Shown: positions 53,457-63,006 of the stretch, piece by piece
Layout: each line of letters opens with the position of its first letter
Position numbering within the stretch: the stretch's first letter is position 1
Assembly: GCF_016342705.1 (NCBI RefSeq)
Contig: NZ_JAEINV010000010.1
Location: forward strand, 62,001 to 126,000
Reading direction: 5' to 3'
Source: Lutibacter sp.
GTDB lineage: Bacteria > Bacteroidota > Bacteroidia > Flavobacteriales > Flavobacteriaceae
Length of the DNA: 64,000 nt
Program-made: the position numbers and the translations under genes
The notes under the pieces: model-generated
Databases searched by the model: none
The model's input: the letters and a program-made list of their open reading frames with translations, nothing else
What the model was told of the DNA's origin: nothing

Positions 53457-55133
53457 TTAAGACAACCCAGAAATCACTCCATTTTTATCAATATTCATAC
53501 CTTCAGACGCAGGATTGCTTGGTAACCCAGGCATACGCATCATTTGCCCTAATATTGGAATAATAAATTGCGCTCCTGCAGCAATTTCAATTTCACGAAC
53601 AGTAACCACAAAGTTTTTAGGCCTTCCAATTAAAAATTCATTATCTGAAAAAGATTTTTGAGTTTTAGCCATACAAATAGCAAAATCATTAAAACCTAAC
53701 CTGTCAATTCTTTTTAAATTTAATTTTGCTTGTTTATCAAAATCAACACCATCCGCGCCATAAATTTCTTTCGCTATAATTTCAATTTTTTCTTTAACTG
53801 GCATATCCCATTTATACAAAGGCTCAAAATGCGATTTATTAGATTCTACAACTTTAACCACTGCGTGTGCCAAATCTTTTGTTCCATCACCTCCTTTTGC
53901 CCAATTTTCAGAAACTACAGCCTGCACACCTAATAATTTACAATGATTAATTACAAAATTAATTTCTTCATAAGAATCATTTACAAAAGTATTTATGGCC
54001 ACAACAGGCGCTATATTAAATTTTCTAATATTCTCAATATGTTTTTCTAAATTACAAAAACCAGCTTTAACGTTTCCTAAATTTGGAGTATTAATTTCAT
54101 CAGACTTTGCACCTCCATGATGGCGTAAAGCCTTAATTGTAGCTACTAAAACTACAGCTTTTGGATTTAAATTTGCCGCTGCGCATTTAATATTTAAAAA
54201 CTTTTCAGCACCTAAATCTGCACCAAAACCAGCCTCTGTAACTACATAATTAGATAAGGACAACCCCATTTTAGTAGCAATAATTGTATTTGTACCTTGC
54301 GCAATATTTGCAAAAGGTCCACCATGTATAATTGCAGGATTTTCTTCTAAGGTTTGCACTAAATTAGGTTGAATAGCATCTTTTAATAAAATTGCCATTG
54401 CATTTTCTGCTTTTAAATCTCGAGCAAAAACTGGCTTTTTATCAAAAGTAAATCCAATTAAAATAGCGCCTAACCTGTCCTTTAAATCTTCAAAATCCGT
54501 AGCCATACAAAGAATTGCCATCACTTCAGATGCCGGCGTAATATTAAATCCATCTTCACGAGGAATTCCATTTGCAACACCACCCAAACCAATAGTTATT
54601 TTGCGCAACGACCTATCGTTCATGTCAATAACACGCTTCCATAAAATTGTTCTTGAATCAATATTTAAATTGCAACAAGAGCTTTGTAAATTATTATCTA
54701 TTAATGCAGCTAACAAATTATTTGCTTTTTCAACAGCATTAAAATCACCTGTAAAATGCAAATTAATATCTTCCATAGGAACAACTTGAGAATATCCACC
54801 TCCAGCTGCGCCACCTTTAATTCCAAAAACAGGACCTAAAGAAGGTTCTCTTAAAACTACAATGGCCTGTTTACCAATTTTATTTAATCCTTCCGTTAAA
54901 CCTATAGACACAGTAGTTTTACCTTCACCTGCAGGTGTTGGAGTCATAGCAGTTACTAAAATTAAATTATTCGTTTTAATTTTATCTTCATCAATAAGTG
55001 TTAAAGGCAATTTAGCTTTGTACTTGCCATACATTTCTAAGTCATCTTCTTTTATACCTAATTTGCCGGCAATTTCTTTAATATGAACCAATTTTTTATT
55101 CTGAGCAATTTCAATATCTGATAAAACCTTCAT
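53457..55133 (-). CDS. fhs: Formate-tetrahydrofolate ligase
   Basis: ATP-dependent synthesis of 10-formyl-THF from formate and THF. The 558-residue protein has the P-loop MTPTPAGEGKTTVSIGLTEGL, the REPSLGPVFGIKGGAAGGGYSQVVPMEDINLHFTGD block split over the substrate site, and HGGPFANIAQGTN. Length is typical. With purU (formyl-THF hydrolysis) and purH (formyl-THF use), the window covers a small one-carbon loop. Confidence 0.96.
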   Translation of the reverse strand: MKVLSDIEIAQNKKLVHIKEIAGKLGIKEDDLEMYGKYKAKLPLTLIDEDKIKTNNLILVTAMTPTPAGEGKTTVSIGLTEGLNKIGKQAIVVLREPSLGPVFGIKGGAAGGGYSQVVPMEDINLHFTGDFNAVEKANNLLAALIDNNLQSSCCNLNIDSRTILWKRVIDMNDRSLRKITIGLGGVANGIPREDGFNITPASEVMAILCMATDFEDLKDRLGAILIGFTFDKKPVFARDLKAENAMAILLKDAIQPNLVQTLEENPAIIHGGPFANIAQGTNTIIATKMGLSLSNYVVTEAGFGADLGAEKFLNIKCAAANLNPKAVVLVATIKALRHHGGAKSDEINTPNLGNVKAGFCNLEKHIENIRKFNIAPVVAINTFVNDSYEEINFVINHCKLLGVQAVVSENWAKGGDGTKDLAHAVVKVVESNKSHFEPLYKWDMPVKEKIEIIAKEIYGADGVDFDKQAKLNLKRIDRLGFNDFAICMAKTQKSFSDNEFLIGRPKNFVVTVREIEIAAGAQFIIPILGQMMRMPGLPSNPASEGMNIDKNGVISGLS

Positions 55134-55254
55134 TTACGGTGTTTTTTGATATACAAATATATAAAATTCACAATCTGAATAAGTGATTTATATCAATGTG
55201 CTAATTTATACTTATAAAAGCGTAAAAAGAATTGTTAGTTCTTATTTGAAATTA

Positions 55255-55262
55255 TATATTTG
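55255..55262 (+). promoter_or_regulatory. secDF promoter
   Basis: -7 box TATATTTG with a TTG -33 element at 55232-55234, spaced 20 bases apart, the usual Bacteroidetes geometry. It lies 40 bases before the ATG at 55303, so an upstream in-frame extension to 55183 is not needed. Confidence 0.6.
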
Positions 55263-55302
55263 CACGTTTATTACAAATGATTCTTATATTAAATTAAATA
55301 AA

Positions 55303-58302
55303 ATGCAGAACAAAGGACTTATAAAACTATTCGCAATTCTTTTCGGATTAGTAAGTATATACCAATTATCATTTACTTGGTTTACAAATGGTGTTGAAGA
55401 TAAAGCAAAAATTTATGCTGAATCAAAATCTGATGACGGGAGGGAAATAGCAAATTTAGAAAGAGTTTATTTAGACTCAGTTGCAAATAAACCTGTTATT
55501 GATTTAGGTTTTGCTCAGTTTAGCTACAACGACATTAAAGACAAAGAGTTAAATTTAGGATTAGACCTTAAAGGTGGTATTAATGCCATTTTACAAGTAT
55601 CTGTAAAAGATATCTTAATTGGTTTATCTAACGACTCTAAAAATCCTGTTTTTAATGAAGCTATCGCAAAAGCCACTGAAGCTCAAAAAAATAGTGATAA
55701 AACTTTTTTAGATTTATTTTTTAATGAATTTGAAAAATTAAGCGCTGGTAAAGTAAAATTAAGCGATCCAAGTATTTTTGGAAACAAATCTTTAAGAGAT
55801 AAAATTAATTTTAAATTAACAGATGCGGAAGTTAAACCAATAATTGCTGATGAAATCTCAGGATCTATTAGTACCGCTTTTGAAGTATTACGAAGCAGAA
55901 TTGATAAATTTGGGGTTACACAACCAAATATTCAACGTATTGGTAACTCTGGACGTATTTTAATTGAACTACCTGGAGCGAAAGATATTGACCGTGTAAA
56001 AAAATTATTACAAAGTACTGCTGAATTACAATTTTGGGAAGTTTACTCTAACCAAGAAACTGCAAACTTCTTTTTTGCAGCAAATACAGTTATAGAAAAT
56101 CATTTAAAAGCAGAAAAAGAAGAAACTACAATTGATACTACTTCTGTAAAAGATGATTTAAATGATTTATTGGGTGAAGTATCCGACTCAATTGCAAACA
56201 AACAAGTTAATAACTTATTTACAGTTTTAACACCAAGTGTTCCTCAATCAGAAAATCAAATTTCATCTGTAATTGCTACTGCAAAAGTAGCAGATACAGC
56301 TATGGTAAATAAATATTTAGCAATGAAAGATGTTAGAGCAATGTTATCTAACGAAATGAAATATGCTAAATTCTTATGGGATGCAAAACCTTTCACTTCA
56401 ACAGTTGCAGCAACTAATGAAAGTGTTGAATTAATTTATTTATATGGAATTAAATCAAACAGAGAAGATGTTGCGCCAATTGAAGGAGATGTAATTGATG
56501 ATGCCAGCCAGGAATACGGACAATCAGGAAAGCCTGAAGTAAGTATGACAATGAATGCTACTGGAACAAAACAATGGGCTAAAATGACAACAGAGAATGT
56601 TGGTAAATTTGTAGCTGTTGTTTTAGATGATTATGTATATACTGCTCCTTCTGTAAATACAGCAATTACAAATGGTAGAACTTCTATTTCTGGTGGAAGT
56701 ATGACTGTTGTTGAAGCACAAGATATTGCAAACGTATTAAAAGCTGGTAAATTACCTGCTGCAGCACACATTATTCAATCAGAAGTTGTTGGGCCATCTT
56801 TAGGTCAGCAAGCTATTGATAGTAGTATGCTATCATTTGGATTGGCTTTATTAATTGTTTTGGCTTGGATGATTTTCTATTATGGAAAAGCAGGTGGATT
56901 CGCAAATATTGCGTTAGCAACTAACTTATTATTTATCTTCGGTATATTAACTGCATTTGGAGCTGTTTTAACTTTACCAGGTATTGCAGGTATCATTTTA
57001 ACAATTGGTATGTCAGTTGATGCAAACGTTATTATTTTTGAAAGAATAAAAGAAGAATTAAATAGTGGAAAAGGTTTAAAAGCTTCTATAGAATATGGAT
57101 TTAGTTATAAAGGTGCATTCTCAGCTATTTTAGACGCCAACGTAACATCTATGTTAACAGGTGTAATTTTATATGTATTTGGAACAGGACCTGTAAAAGG
57201 ATTTGCTTACACATTAATGGTTGGTATTGTTACCTCATTATTTTCAGCAATTTTTATAACACGATTATTAATTGACTGGTATGCTGGAAAAGGAAAATTA
57301 TTTACCTTCAATACAAGTATTACTAAAAACTGGTTTACAAATATTGATGTTGAATTCCTTAAAAAACGTAAAATTGCATATATTATTTCTGGAGCCCTAA
57401 TCATTATAAGTTTAGGTTCATTAATTTCTAACGGTTTAAATTACGGTGTAGATTTTGTTGGAGGGAGATCATATGTTGTAAAATTTGATAAACAAATTGT
57501 TGCTTCTGATGTTGCAAGTACTTTAAAAGATGTATTTGGTGATGCCCCAGAAGTTAAAACTTACGGAGAAGCTACACAATTAAAAATTACGACTAAATAT
57601 AAAATTGAGGAAGAAGGAAATCATATTGATGATGAAGTGCAAGGTTTATTGTATACTGGTTTAAAATCTTACATCTCTACTGATGTAAGTTTAGACGAAT
57701 TTAAACCTGGATATGATGGTGAGAAAAAAGTAGGAATTATGAGTTCTATTAAAGTAGAACCAACTATTGCAGATGATATTAAAACAGCTGCAGGATGGGC
57801 AATTTTAGGTTCGTTGTTAGTAATATTCCTATATATTTTATTCCGTTTTAGAAAATGGCAATACAGTTTAGGAGCAGTAGCAGCTTTATTCCATGATGTT
57901 ATTATTGTAATTGGTATTTTCTCATTATTCTATAAAGTATTACCTTTTGACATGGAAATTGGACAATCATTTATTGCCGCCATATTAACAGTACTAGGTT
58001 ACTCTATTAACGATACGGTGATTGTATTTGATAGAATTCGTGAATTTGCAGGAACACATACTTCTTGGAAATTCTCAACAGTAATTGACAAAGCATTAAG
58101 CACCACTTTAGGTAGAACAATAAACACTTCATTAACAACTTTAGTAGTTTTAATTGCAATCTTCTTATTTGGAGGAGATTCTATTAAAGGGTTTATGTTT
58201 GCGTTAATTGTTGGTATCGTAGTTGGTACTTATTCATCTTTATTTATTGCATCACCAATACTTTATGATACAGTAAAAAAATTAGATAAAACTAAAAAAT
58301 AA
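55303..58302 (+). CDS. secDF: Protein translocase subunit SecDF (fused)
   Basis: Proton-driven membrane accessory of the Sec translocon, here as one 999-residue chain with SecD and SecF. The SecD half has a first helix (FAILFGLVSIYQLSFTWF), LGLDLKGGINAIL, a large P1 domain, and helices around VEAQDIANVLKAGKLPAAAHI, TIGMSVDANVIIFERIKEEL. The SecF half starts near residue 690 (GLNYGVDFVGGRSYVVKFD) and ends with SINDTVIVFDRIREF and ILYDTVKKL. The SecD and SecF conserved motifs are intact. Confidence 0.95.
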   Translation: MQNKGLIKLFAILFGLVSIYQLSFTWFTNGVEDKAKIYAESKSDDGREIANLERVYLDSVANKPVIDLGFAQFSYNDIKDKELNLGLDLKGGINAILQVSVKDILIGLSNDSKNPVFNEAIAKATEAQKNSDKTFLDLFFNEFEKLSAGKVKLSDPSIFGNKSLRDKINFKLTDAEVKPIIADEISGSISTAFEVLRSRIDKFGVTQPNIQRIGNSGRILIELPGAKDIDRVKKLLQSTAELQFWEVYSNQETANFFFAANTVIENHLKAEKEETTIDTTSVKDDLNDLLGEVSDSIANKQVNNLFTVLTPSVPQSENQISSVIATAKVADTAMVNKYLAMKDVRAMLSNEMKYAKFLWDAKPFTSTVAATNESVELIYLYGIKSNREDVAPIEGDVIDDASQEYGQSGKPEVSMTMNATGTKQWAKMTTENVGKFVAVVLDDYVYTAPSVNTAITNGRTSISGGSMTVVEAQDIANVLKAGKLPAAAHIIQSEVVGPSLGQQAIDSSMLSFGLALLIVLAWMIFYYGKAGGFANIALATNLLFIFGILTAFGAVLTLPGIAGIILTIGMSVDANVIIFERIKEELNSGKGLKASIEYGFSYKGAFSAILDANVTSMLTGVILYVFGTGPVKGFAYTLMVGIVTSLFSAIFITRLLIDWYAGKGKLFTFNTSITKNWFTNIDVEFLKKRKIAYIISGALIIISLGSLISNGLNYGVDFVGGRSYVVKFDKQIVASDVASTLKDVFGDAPEVKTYGEATQLKITTKYKIEEEGNHIDDEVQGLLYTGLKSYISTDVSLDEFKPGYDGEKKVGIMSSIKVEPTIADDIKTAAGWAILGSLLVIFLYILFRFRKWQYSLGAVAALFHDVIIVIGIFSLFYKVLPFDMEIGQSFIAAILTVLGYSINDTVIVFDRIREFAGTHTSWKFSTVIDKALSTTLGRTINTSLTTLVVLIAIFLFGGDSIKGFMFALIVGIVVGTYSSLFIASPILYDTVKKLDKTKK

Positions 58303-58321
58303 TAACTATTGAAATTTATTT

Positions 58322-58355
58322 CAAAAACCGTTTTGACACGTCAAAACGGTTTTTG
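58322..58355 (+). terminator. Rho-independent terminator of secDF
   Basis: CAAAAACCGTTTTGA and TCAAAACGGTTTTTG are perfect 15-bp arms with a four-base loop, 20 bp after the secDF stop. Confidence 0.92.
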
Positions 58356-58410
58356 TATTTCAAATTAGCAAAGAAACTTCATTTATAAAGTAATTTTCTA
58401 ATTTGATTCT

Positions 58411-58418
58411 TACATTTG
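58411..58418 (+). promoter_or_regulatory. -7 box for the hpt-adk gene
   Basis: TACATTTG matches TAnnTTTG, 23 bases before the ATG at 58434. Confidence 0.5.
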
Positions 58419-58433
58419 TAACAAAGCATAAAA

Positions 58434-59549
58434 ATGAGCATAATTAAACTACACGACAAATATTTTAAAACGTATATATCAGCAAAAGAAATTGATGAAT
58501 CAATCAATACATTAGTCGCTCATATTTCAAATGACTTAAAAGATGAAACGCCATTGTTTATTGGAATTTTAAACGGATCATTTATGTTTGTTGCTGATTT
58601 TGTAAGAAAATATAACTATAATTGTGAAGTCTCATTTGTTAAATTAGCTTCTTATGAAGGAACAAATTCTACTGGACAAATAAAAAAATTAGTAGGTGTA
58701 AATGAGAATTTAGAAGGAAGAACCGTTGTTATATTAGAAGATATTATTGATACTGGAAATACACTTCAAGAAATATTTGAAATATTTAAAGACAAAAAAT
58801 TAAAGCAACTTAAAATTGCCACATTATTTTTTAAACCAGATGTATTTAAAAAAGAATTACCTATAGATTATATTGGAATTTCAATTCCTGATAAATTTAT
58901 AGTAGGTTACGGATTAGATTACAACGGTTTTGGACGAAATTTGGCAGATATTTATCAACTTACTACTAAACCAACTATGAAAAACATTGTTTTATTTGGC
59001 CCTCCAGGAGCAGGAAAAGGAACTCAGGCAGATTTATTAAAAGAAAAATACAACCTAAAACATATTTCAACAGGGGAAGTATTTAGATTTCATATTAAAA
59101 ATGAAACTGAATTAGGAATTTTAGCTAAATCTTTTATGGATAACGGAAATTTAGTTCCAGATGAAGTTACAATTAACATGCTTAAAGATGAGGTAAATAA
59201 AGACGGAGGTGTACATGGATTTATTTTTGATGGTTTTCCAAGAACAGAGTCTCAAGCTATTGCATTAGATGAATTTTTGGCCGAAAAAGGTCAAACAATT
59301 AATGGAATGGTTGCTTTAGAAGTTCCTGAAGATTTATTAGTTGAAAGATTGCTTGAAAGAGGAAAAACAAGTGGCAGAAGCGATGACCAAGATGAAAGTA
59401 AAATCAGAAATCGCTTTGATCAATACAACTCGAAAACAGCTGTTTTAAAAGGTTTTTACGCTTCACAAAATAAATATTTTGGCGTGAATGGCGTTGGAGA
59501 AATAAAAGATATTACTGTACGATTAAGTACAGTTTTTGATAAATTATAA
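58434..59549 (+). CDS. hpt-adk: Hypoxanthine phosphoribosyltransferase-adenylate kinase fusion
   Basis: One 371-residue chain with two nucleotide enzymes. Residues 1 to about 178 are an HGPRT: LFIGILNGSFMFVADF, then the PRPP-binding VVILEDIIDTGNTL, with the Hpt-type C-terminal VGYGLDYNGFGRNL. From Met182 it is a full adenylate kinase: P-loop NIVLFGPPGAGKGTQADLL, GEVFRFHIK, DGFPRTESQA, and lid region ERLLERGKTSGRSDD without zinc cysteines. Hpt makes IMP or GMP; Adk interconverts adenylates. Met182 might also act as an internal start for separate Adk. It is followed 38 bp later by obgE. Confidence 0.94.
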   Translation: MSIIKLHDKYFKTYISAKEIDESINTLVAHISNDLKDETPLFIGILNGSFMFVADFVRKYNYNCEVSFVKLASYEGTNSTGQIKKLVGVNENLEGRTVVILEDIIDTGNTLQEIFEIFKDKKLKQLKIATLFFKPDVFKKELPIDYIGISIPDKFIVGYGLDYNGFGRNLADIYQLTTKPTMKNIVLFGPPGAGKGTQADLLKEKYNLKHISTGEVFRFHIKNETELGILAKSFMDNGNLVPDEVTINMLKDEVNKDGGVHGFIFDGFPRTESQAIALDEFLAEKGQTINGMVALEVPEDLLVERLLERGKTSGRSDDQDESKIRNRFDQYNSKTAVLKGFYASQNKYFGVNGVGEIKDITVRLSTVFDKL

Positions 59550-59587
59550 CATAGTTAAACAAACTGTAAAAGCAGAAAATAGACATA

Positions 59588-60580
59588 ATGGTAGAGGGAA
59601 ATTTTGTAGATTATATTAAAATACACGCTAATTCTGGTAAAGGAGGACGTGGTTCTGCGCATTTACATAGAGAAAAATACGTAGCTAAAGGCGGTCCTGA
59701 TGGTGGAGATGGTGGACGTGGTGGTCACGTAATTGTTAGAGCTGATAAAAACCTTTGGACATTATACCATTTAAAATTTAAGAAACATTTTAAAGCCGAA
59801 CACGGAGGTGATGGAAGTGCATCCAGAAGTACAGGAAAAGACGGTGATGATGTTTATATAGATGTGCCTTTAGGAACCATAATACGTGATGCTGAAACAC
59901 AAGAAATCCTCTTTGAAATAACTACTGAAAACACTGAACAAATATTATTAGAAGGTGGAATGGGTGGTTTAGGTAACTGGCATTTTAAAACCTCAACAAA
60001 TCAAACACCACGTTATGCACAACCTGGAATTGATGCATTAGATGGTTGGTTTCAGTTAGAATTAAAACTTTTAGCAGATGTTGGTTTGGTTGGATTTCCG
60101 AATGCTGGAAAATCAACTTTGCTTTCTGTTTTAACAGCTGCTAAACCTAAAATTGCTGATTACGCTTTTACAACATTAAAGCCAAACTTAGGGATTGTTG
60201 AGTATAGAGATTTTCAAACATTTGTAATGGCAGATATTCCTGGGATTATTGAAGGTGCTGCCGAAGGTAAAGGTTTAGGTCATAGATTTTTGCGCCACAT
60301 TGAGCGGAATTCAATCTTATTATTTTTAATTCCTGCAGATTCAGAAAATATTCAAAAAGAATATGATATTTTATTAAACGAACTTCAACAACATAACCCA
60401 GAACTTTTAGATAAAGCTAGATTATTGGCAATTTCAAAATCTGATATGTTAGATGACGAATTAAAAAATGAAATTAGAAAAGAATTTCCTAAAGGAATTG
60501 AAACATTATTTATTTCATCTGTTGCGCAACAAGGTTTAACCGAGTTGAAAGACACTTTATGGAAAATGTTAAATTCTTAA
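59588..60580 (+). CDS. obgE: GTPase Obg/CgtA
   Basis: Essential GTPase of ribosome maturation and stress control. The 330-residue protein has the glycine-rich Obg domain (residues 1-158, [21 protein letters not shown]), then a G domain: G1 [15 protein letters not shown]3 [17 protein letters not shown]4 SKSDML. It lacks a C-terminal OCT-type extension, as usual in Bacteroidetes. The Adk half of the previous gene is a common neighbour. Confidence 0.96.
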   Translation: MVEGNFVDYIKIHANSGKGGRGSAHLHREKYVAKGGPDGGDGGRGGHVIVRADKNLWTLYHLKFKKHFKAEHGGDGSASRSTGKDGDDVYIDVPLGTIIRDAETQEILFEITTENTEQILLEGGMGGLGNWHFKTSTNQTPRYAQPGIDALDGWFQLELKLLADVGLVGFPNAGKSTLLSVLTAAKPKIADYAFTTLKPNLGIVEYRDFQTFVMADIPGIIEGAAEGKGLGHRFLRHIERNSILLFLIPADSENIQKEYDILLNELQQHNPELLDKARLLAISKSDMLDDELKNEIRKEFPKGIETLFISSVAQQGLTELKDTLWKMLNS

Positions 60581-60596
60581 AACAATAGTATTAAAT

Positions 60597-60634
60597 ATAA
60601 AAAAGAGTCGTGAAATATCACGACTCTTTTTTAT
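60597..60634. terminator. Bidirectional rho-independent terminator
   Basis: AAAAAAGAGTCGTGA and TCACGACTCTTTTTT form a perfect stem between the convergent obgE and metal-binding lipoprotein genes. Confidence 0.92.
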
Positions 60635-60652
60635 ATAAATTCATTAGCACTT

Positions 60653-61096
60653 TTATGCTTTACATGAACATAAACCTCCTCCACATTTAGAATTTGTACT
60701 TTCTAAATTTGCTGTTTCTTTTTTACAAGTACATTTTCCTGGTTCACATTTTGAACAAGCAATGTCATGTTTTTCTTGACAAGTACATTTTCCATCTGGG
60801 CAAGTGCATTCACCAGCTTCTTTACATTTACAACCTTCCGCATGTTCCATTTCAGCGGATTGTTCTTTTAAATCCATTTTACAAACTGGACAAGAACCTT
60901 CTGCATCATAGGTTTTCCCCTTTTCACAGTCCATCGGACATTGATATGTTTTAGAAGCCATTGCATCATGGTCATGACCATCATGACTTTCCATTTGAAC
61001 TTCTTCTTTCACTTCTTCTTTCTTTGTTTCTTTACAAGCTGTAAATAATACAGCAAAAGAAAAAATGGTAGCAACTACAAAAATAATTTTTTTCAT
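60653..61096 (-). CDS. Cysteine-rich heavy-metal-binding lipoprotein
   Basis: A 147-residue predicted lipoprotein: signal MKKIIFVVATIFSFAVLFTAC with lipobox Cys21. An acidic His-rich stretch (SHDGHDHDAM) comes next. A heavy-metal-binding domain follows (YQCPMDCEKGKTYDAEGSCP then CKMDL), of the kind found in copper and mercury proteins. The C-terminal 60 residues are metallothionein-like, with thirteen Cys in CxC and CxxC groupings (CTCPDGKCTC, CSKCEPGKCTC, CGGGLCSC). A metal-buffering or sequestering role in the envelope is likely; the metal is unknown. No efflux pump is adjacent. Confidence 0.85.
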   Translation of the reverse strand: MKKIIFVVATIFSFAVLFTACKETKKEEVKEEVQMESHDGHDHDAMASKTYQCPMDCEKGKTYDAEGSCPVCKMDLKEQSAEMEHAEGCKCKEAGECTCPDGKCTCQEKHDIACSKCEPGKCTCKKETANLESTNSKCGGGLCSCKA

Positions 61097-61220
61097 AAAA
61101 GTTTAATTAACGTTAAAATTGATATTTATTTTACGCCGCAAATTACTAAAAATAAAACAATAATTAATTTGTTACAACAAAATACTATATAGCTGATCCT
61201 CTATTGTTTATAAAAACTTA

Positions 61221-61664
61221 TTAGGGTTTTCTTTTTTCAGAAACTAATTCTTGATAATAATAAGCTGGAATTAAAAGCAATAAAATTATTGGATGAATTA
61301 AAAAACGTCTTAAATAAAACACGGTCAAATAACCTTCAATTAATTTATATTCTACAATTAAAAAAAAAGAAATTATTAAGAATAAATAGGAGAACAAATA
61401 CACTATACCAGAAAATAGGACTGTGTTTTTATTATTAAAAACAACAAATATAATTAATAACGAAATTAGGGAATTTATAAAAAACCGAACAGAAAGATTA
61501 GCAATATACAATCCTAAATACAAATCTGGAATTGCATTATGCAAATAGTCACTTTTAAAAAATTCAATTAAAGGATCATATAATAACGGTTCAATAAAAA
61601 CTCTTACAGCAACTAAACATAACACTAAAAAAAGTAACAATCCGTATTTAATAGCTTTCTTCAT
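61221..61664 (-). CDS. Exosortase F system-associated membrane protein
   Basis: A 147-residue protein with four or five membrane helices and few charged residues, starting MKKAIKYGLLLFLVLCLVAVRVFIEPLLYDPLIEFFKSDY. This pattern and its position, sharing one base with the xrtF stop, match the small partner regularly found beside XrtF in Flavobacteria. Function unknown; probably part of the exosortase complex. Confidence 0.85.
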   Translation of the reverse strand: MKKAIKYGLLLFLVLCLVAVRVFIEPLLYDPLIEFFKSDYLHNAIPDLYLGLYIANLSVRFFINSLISLLIIFVVFNNKNTVLFSGIVYLFSYLFLIISFFLIVEYKLIEGYLTVFYLRRFLIHPIILLLLIPAYYYQELVSEKRKP

Positions 61665-62197
61665 TAGTATTGTTTTGAAAATTTAGAAACCCAAAGTATC
61701 CATAATAAAAATGTGAAGCCATAAATTAATGCAGGAAAAAGAATATCGTGTAATAAATATTGGTGCTGAGGAAACTTATATAATGCTATAGTTATTACAC
61801 CAATTCTAAAAATATTAATAAAATATATTAACAAACTTCCAACTAAAATAAACACTAAAGTAGGCTTAAAACGTTTTGAAAAAGCCACAATAAAAGAAAT
61901 AAACAGAATAATAATGCTCATTGCATTACATCCTTCAATAACTCTGGCGATAGGTTTATTATCAATAATTACCTGATAAGACAACTCATTTGTACTTTGG
62001 ATGATTTCTGAATTATACCCTAAAATACGAATAACAAAATTACTTTTTTTAGCAACGTGCTCTGTAATTGAATCGCACTCAAAAACATCAATGGTATTTT
62101 GATTTTTACTTAAGAAAAAAGAGTACAATAAAAACAACAAGGCATAAGTCCCAAAAAATTTAATTAAAAAAAATATAACGATTTTATTATTTTGCAC
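61664..62197 (-). CDS. xrtF: Exosortase family protein XrtF
   Basis: A 177-residue integral membrane transpeptidase-like protein. The exosortase triad is present: Cys90 in VIEGCNAMSIIIL, Arg131 in INIFRIGVITI, and His150 in HQYLLHDILFPALIYG. Exosortases cut and transfer proteins with C-terminal sorting signals; the XrtF targets in Flavobacteria are not established, and no PEP-CTERM-like protein is encoded here. It is translationally coupled to the associated protein downstream and divergent from the GAF gene. Confidence 0.9.
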   Translation of the reverse strand: MQNNKIVIFFLIKFFGTYALLFLLYSFFLSKNQNTIDVFECDSITEHVAKKSNFVIRILGYNSEIIQSTNELSYQVIIDNKPIARVIEGCNAMSIIILFISFIVAFSKRFKPTLVFILVGSLLIYFINIFRIGVITIALYKFPQHQYLLHDILFPALIYGFTFLLWILWVSKFSKQY

Positions 62198-62237
62198 TCG
62201 AAAAGATTTTTAATTTTGCCTAAAATTACAAATTAAT

Positions 62238-62690
62238 ATGAATTTATCTCAACTAAAAGAATCTGCTGCAAATATAATTAGTAGCAATGAAACAAAATCC
62301 TTTAAACTACAAGCAATTTGCAATTTACTAAAAAGCGAAATTTCATACTATGATTGGGTTGGGTTTTACTTTAAAAATGGAGATAAAAAAGAATTAAAAT
62401 TAGCGGAATTTGCTGGAGAACCAACAGAACACACAATTATACCTTTTGGAAAAGGTATTTGTGGACAAGTTGCTGTTAGCAATGAAAATTTTGTAGTACA
62501 AGATGTTTCTGCTCAGGAAAATTACATTTCGTGTGGATGGAAAGTTAAAAGTGAAATTGTAATTCCAATTTTTGTTAATGGAAAGAATATTGGACAAATT
62601 GACATAGATTCTCACACAGTTAATCCATTTACAAAAAATGATGAACTTCTTTTAGAATTTATATGCACTAAAATATCACATATAATTTAA
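62238..62690 (+). CDS. GAF domain protein, possibly free methionine-R-sulfoxide reductase
   Basis: A 150-residue single GAF domain. Its Cys positions (GKGICGQVA and NYISCGWKVKSEIVIPI) match two of the catalytic cysteines of fRMsr enzymes, which reduce free methionine-R-sulfoxide. The IDIDSHTVNPFT segment is also fRMsr-like. A conserved DWVGFYF near residue 40 is present. GAF genes of this type commonly neighbour xrtF. A TAATTTTG -7 box is at 62211-62218, 20 bases upstream. Confidence 0.8.
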   Translation: MNLSQLKESAANIISSNETKSFKLQAICNLLKSEISYYDWVGFYFKNGDKKELKLAEFAGEPTEHTIIPFGKGICGQVAVSNENFVVQDVSAQENYISCGWKVKSEIVIPIFVNGKNIGQIDIDSHTVNPFTKNDELLLEFICTKISHII

Positions 62691-62770
62691 AACATGTTTA
62701 TCTTTACATTAAAATTATGTGCTATGATTTTGATTTTAACAAAATTGAAAACTAATTTTTGAAATAACAC

Positions 62771-62929
62771 ATGTTAAAATTTTCCCCAAAGAAATACCCT
62801 AAATTAAAAGAATTCATTTCTAAAAAGCTTCTTAAGGAGAATTCATCTTCAAAAAAAGACCACAACCAAAAGCAACTTAATTATTCGGAAATGGTTCATA
62901 ACTTCGAATTAAAAATTAAAAAGAATTAA
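62771..62929 (+). CDS. Small basic protein, hypothetical
   Basis: A 52-residue ORF starting MLKFSPKKYPKLKEFISKK, with 15 Lys and no membrane segment. It is followed after 77 bp by purH. Composition is like that of small RNA-binding or ribosome-associated proteins, but there is no motif, and I cannot exclude a chance ORF. Confidence 0.4.
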   Translation: MLKFSPKKYPKLKEFISKKLLKENSSSKKDHNQKQLNYSEMVHNFELKIKKN

Positions 62930-62975
62930 TAAAAATTTAGCATTCTTTTGTTTTGTTTAAACTGTTGATAATTAT

Positions 62976-62983
62976 TAGCTTTG
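62976..62983 (+). promoter_or_regulatory. purH promoter
   Basis: -7 box TAGCTTTG with a TTG -33 candidate at 62953-62955, spaced 20 bases apart, 24 bases before the purH ATG. Confidence 0.55.
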
Positions 62984-63006
62984 CGGCTTAATTAACCACA
63001 CACAAC

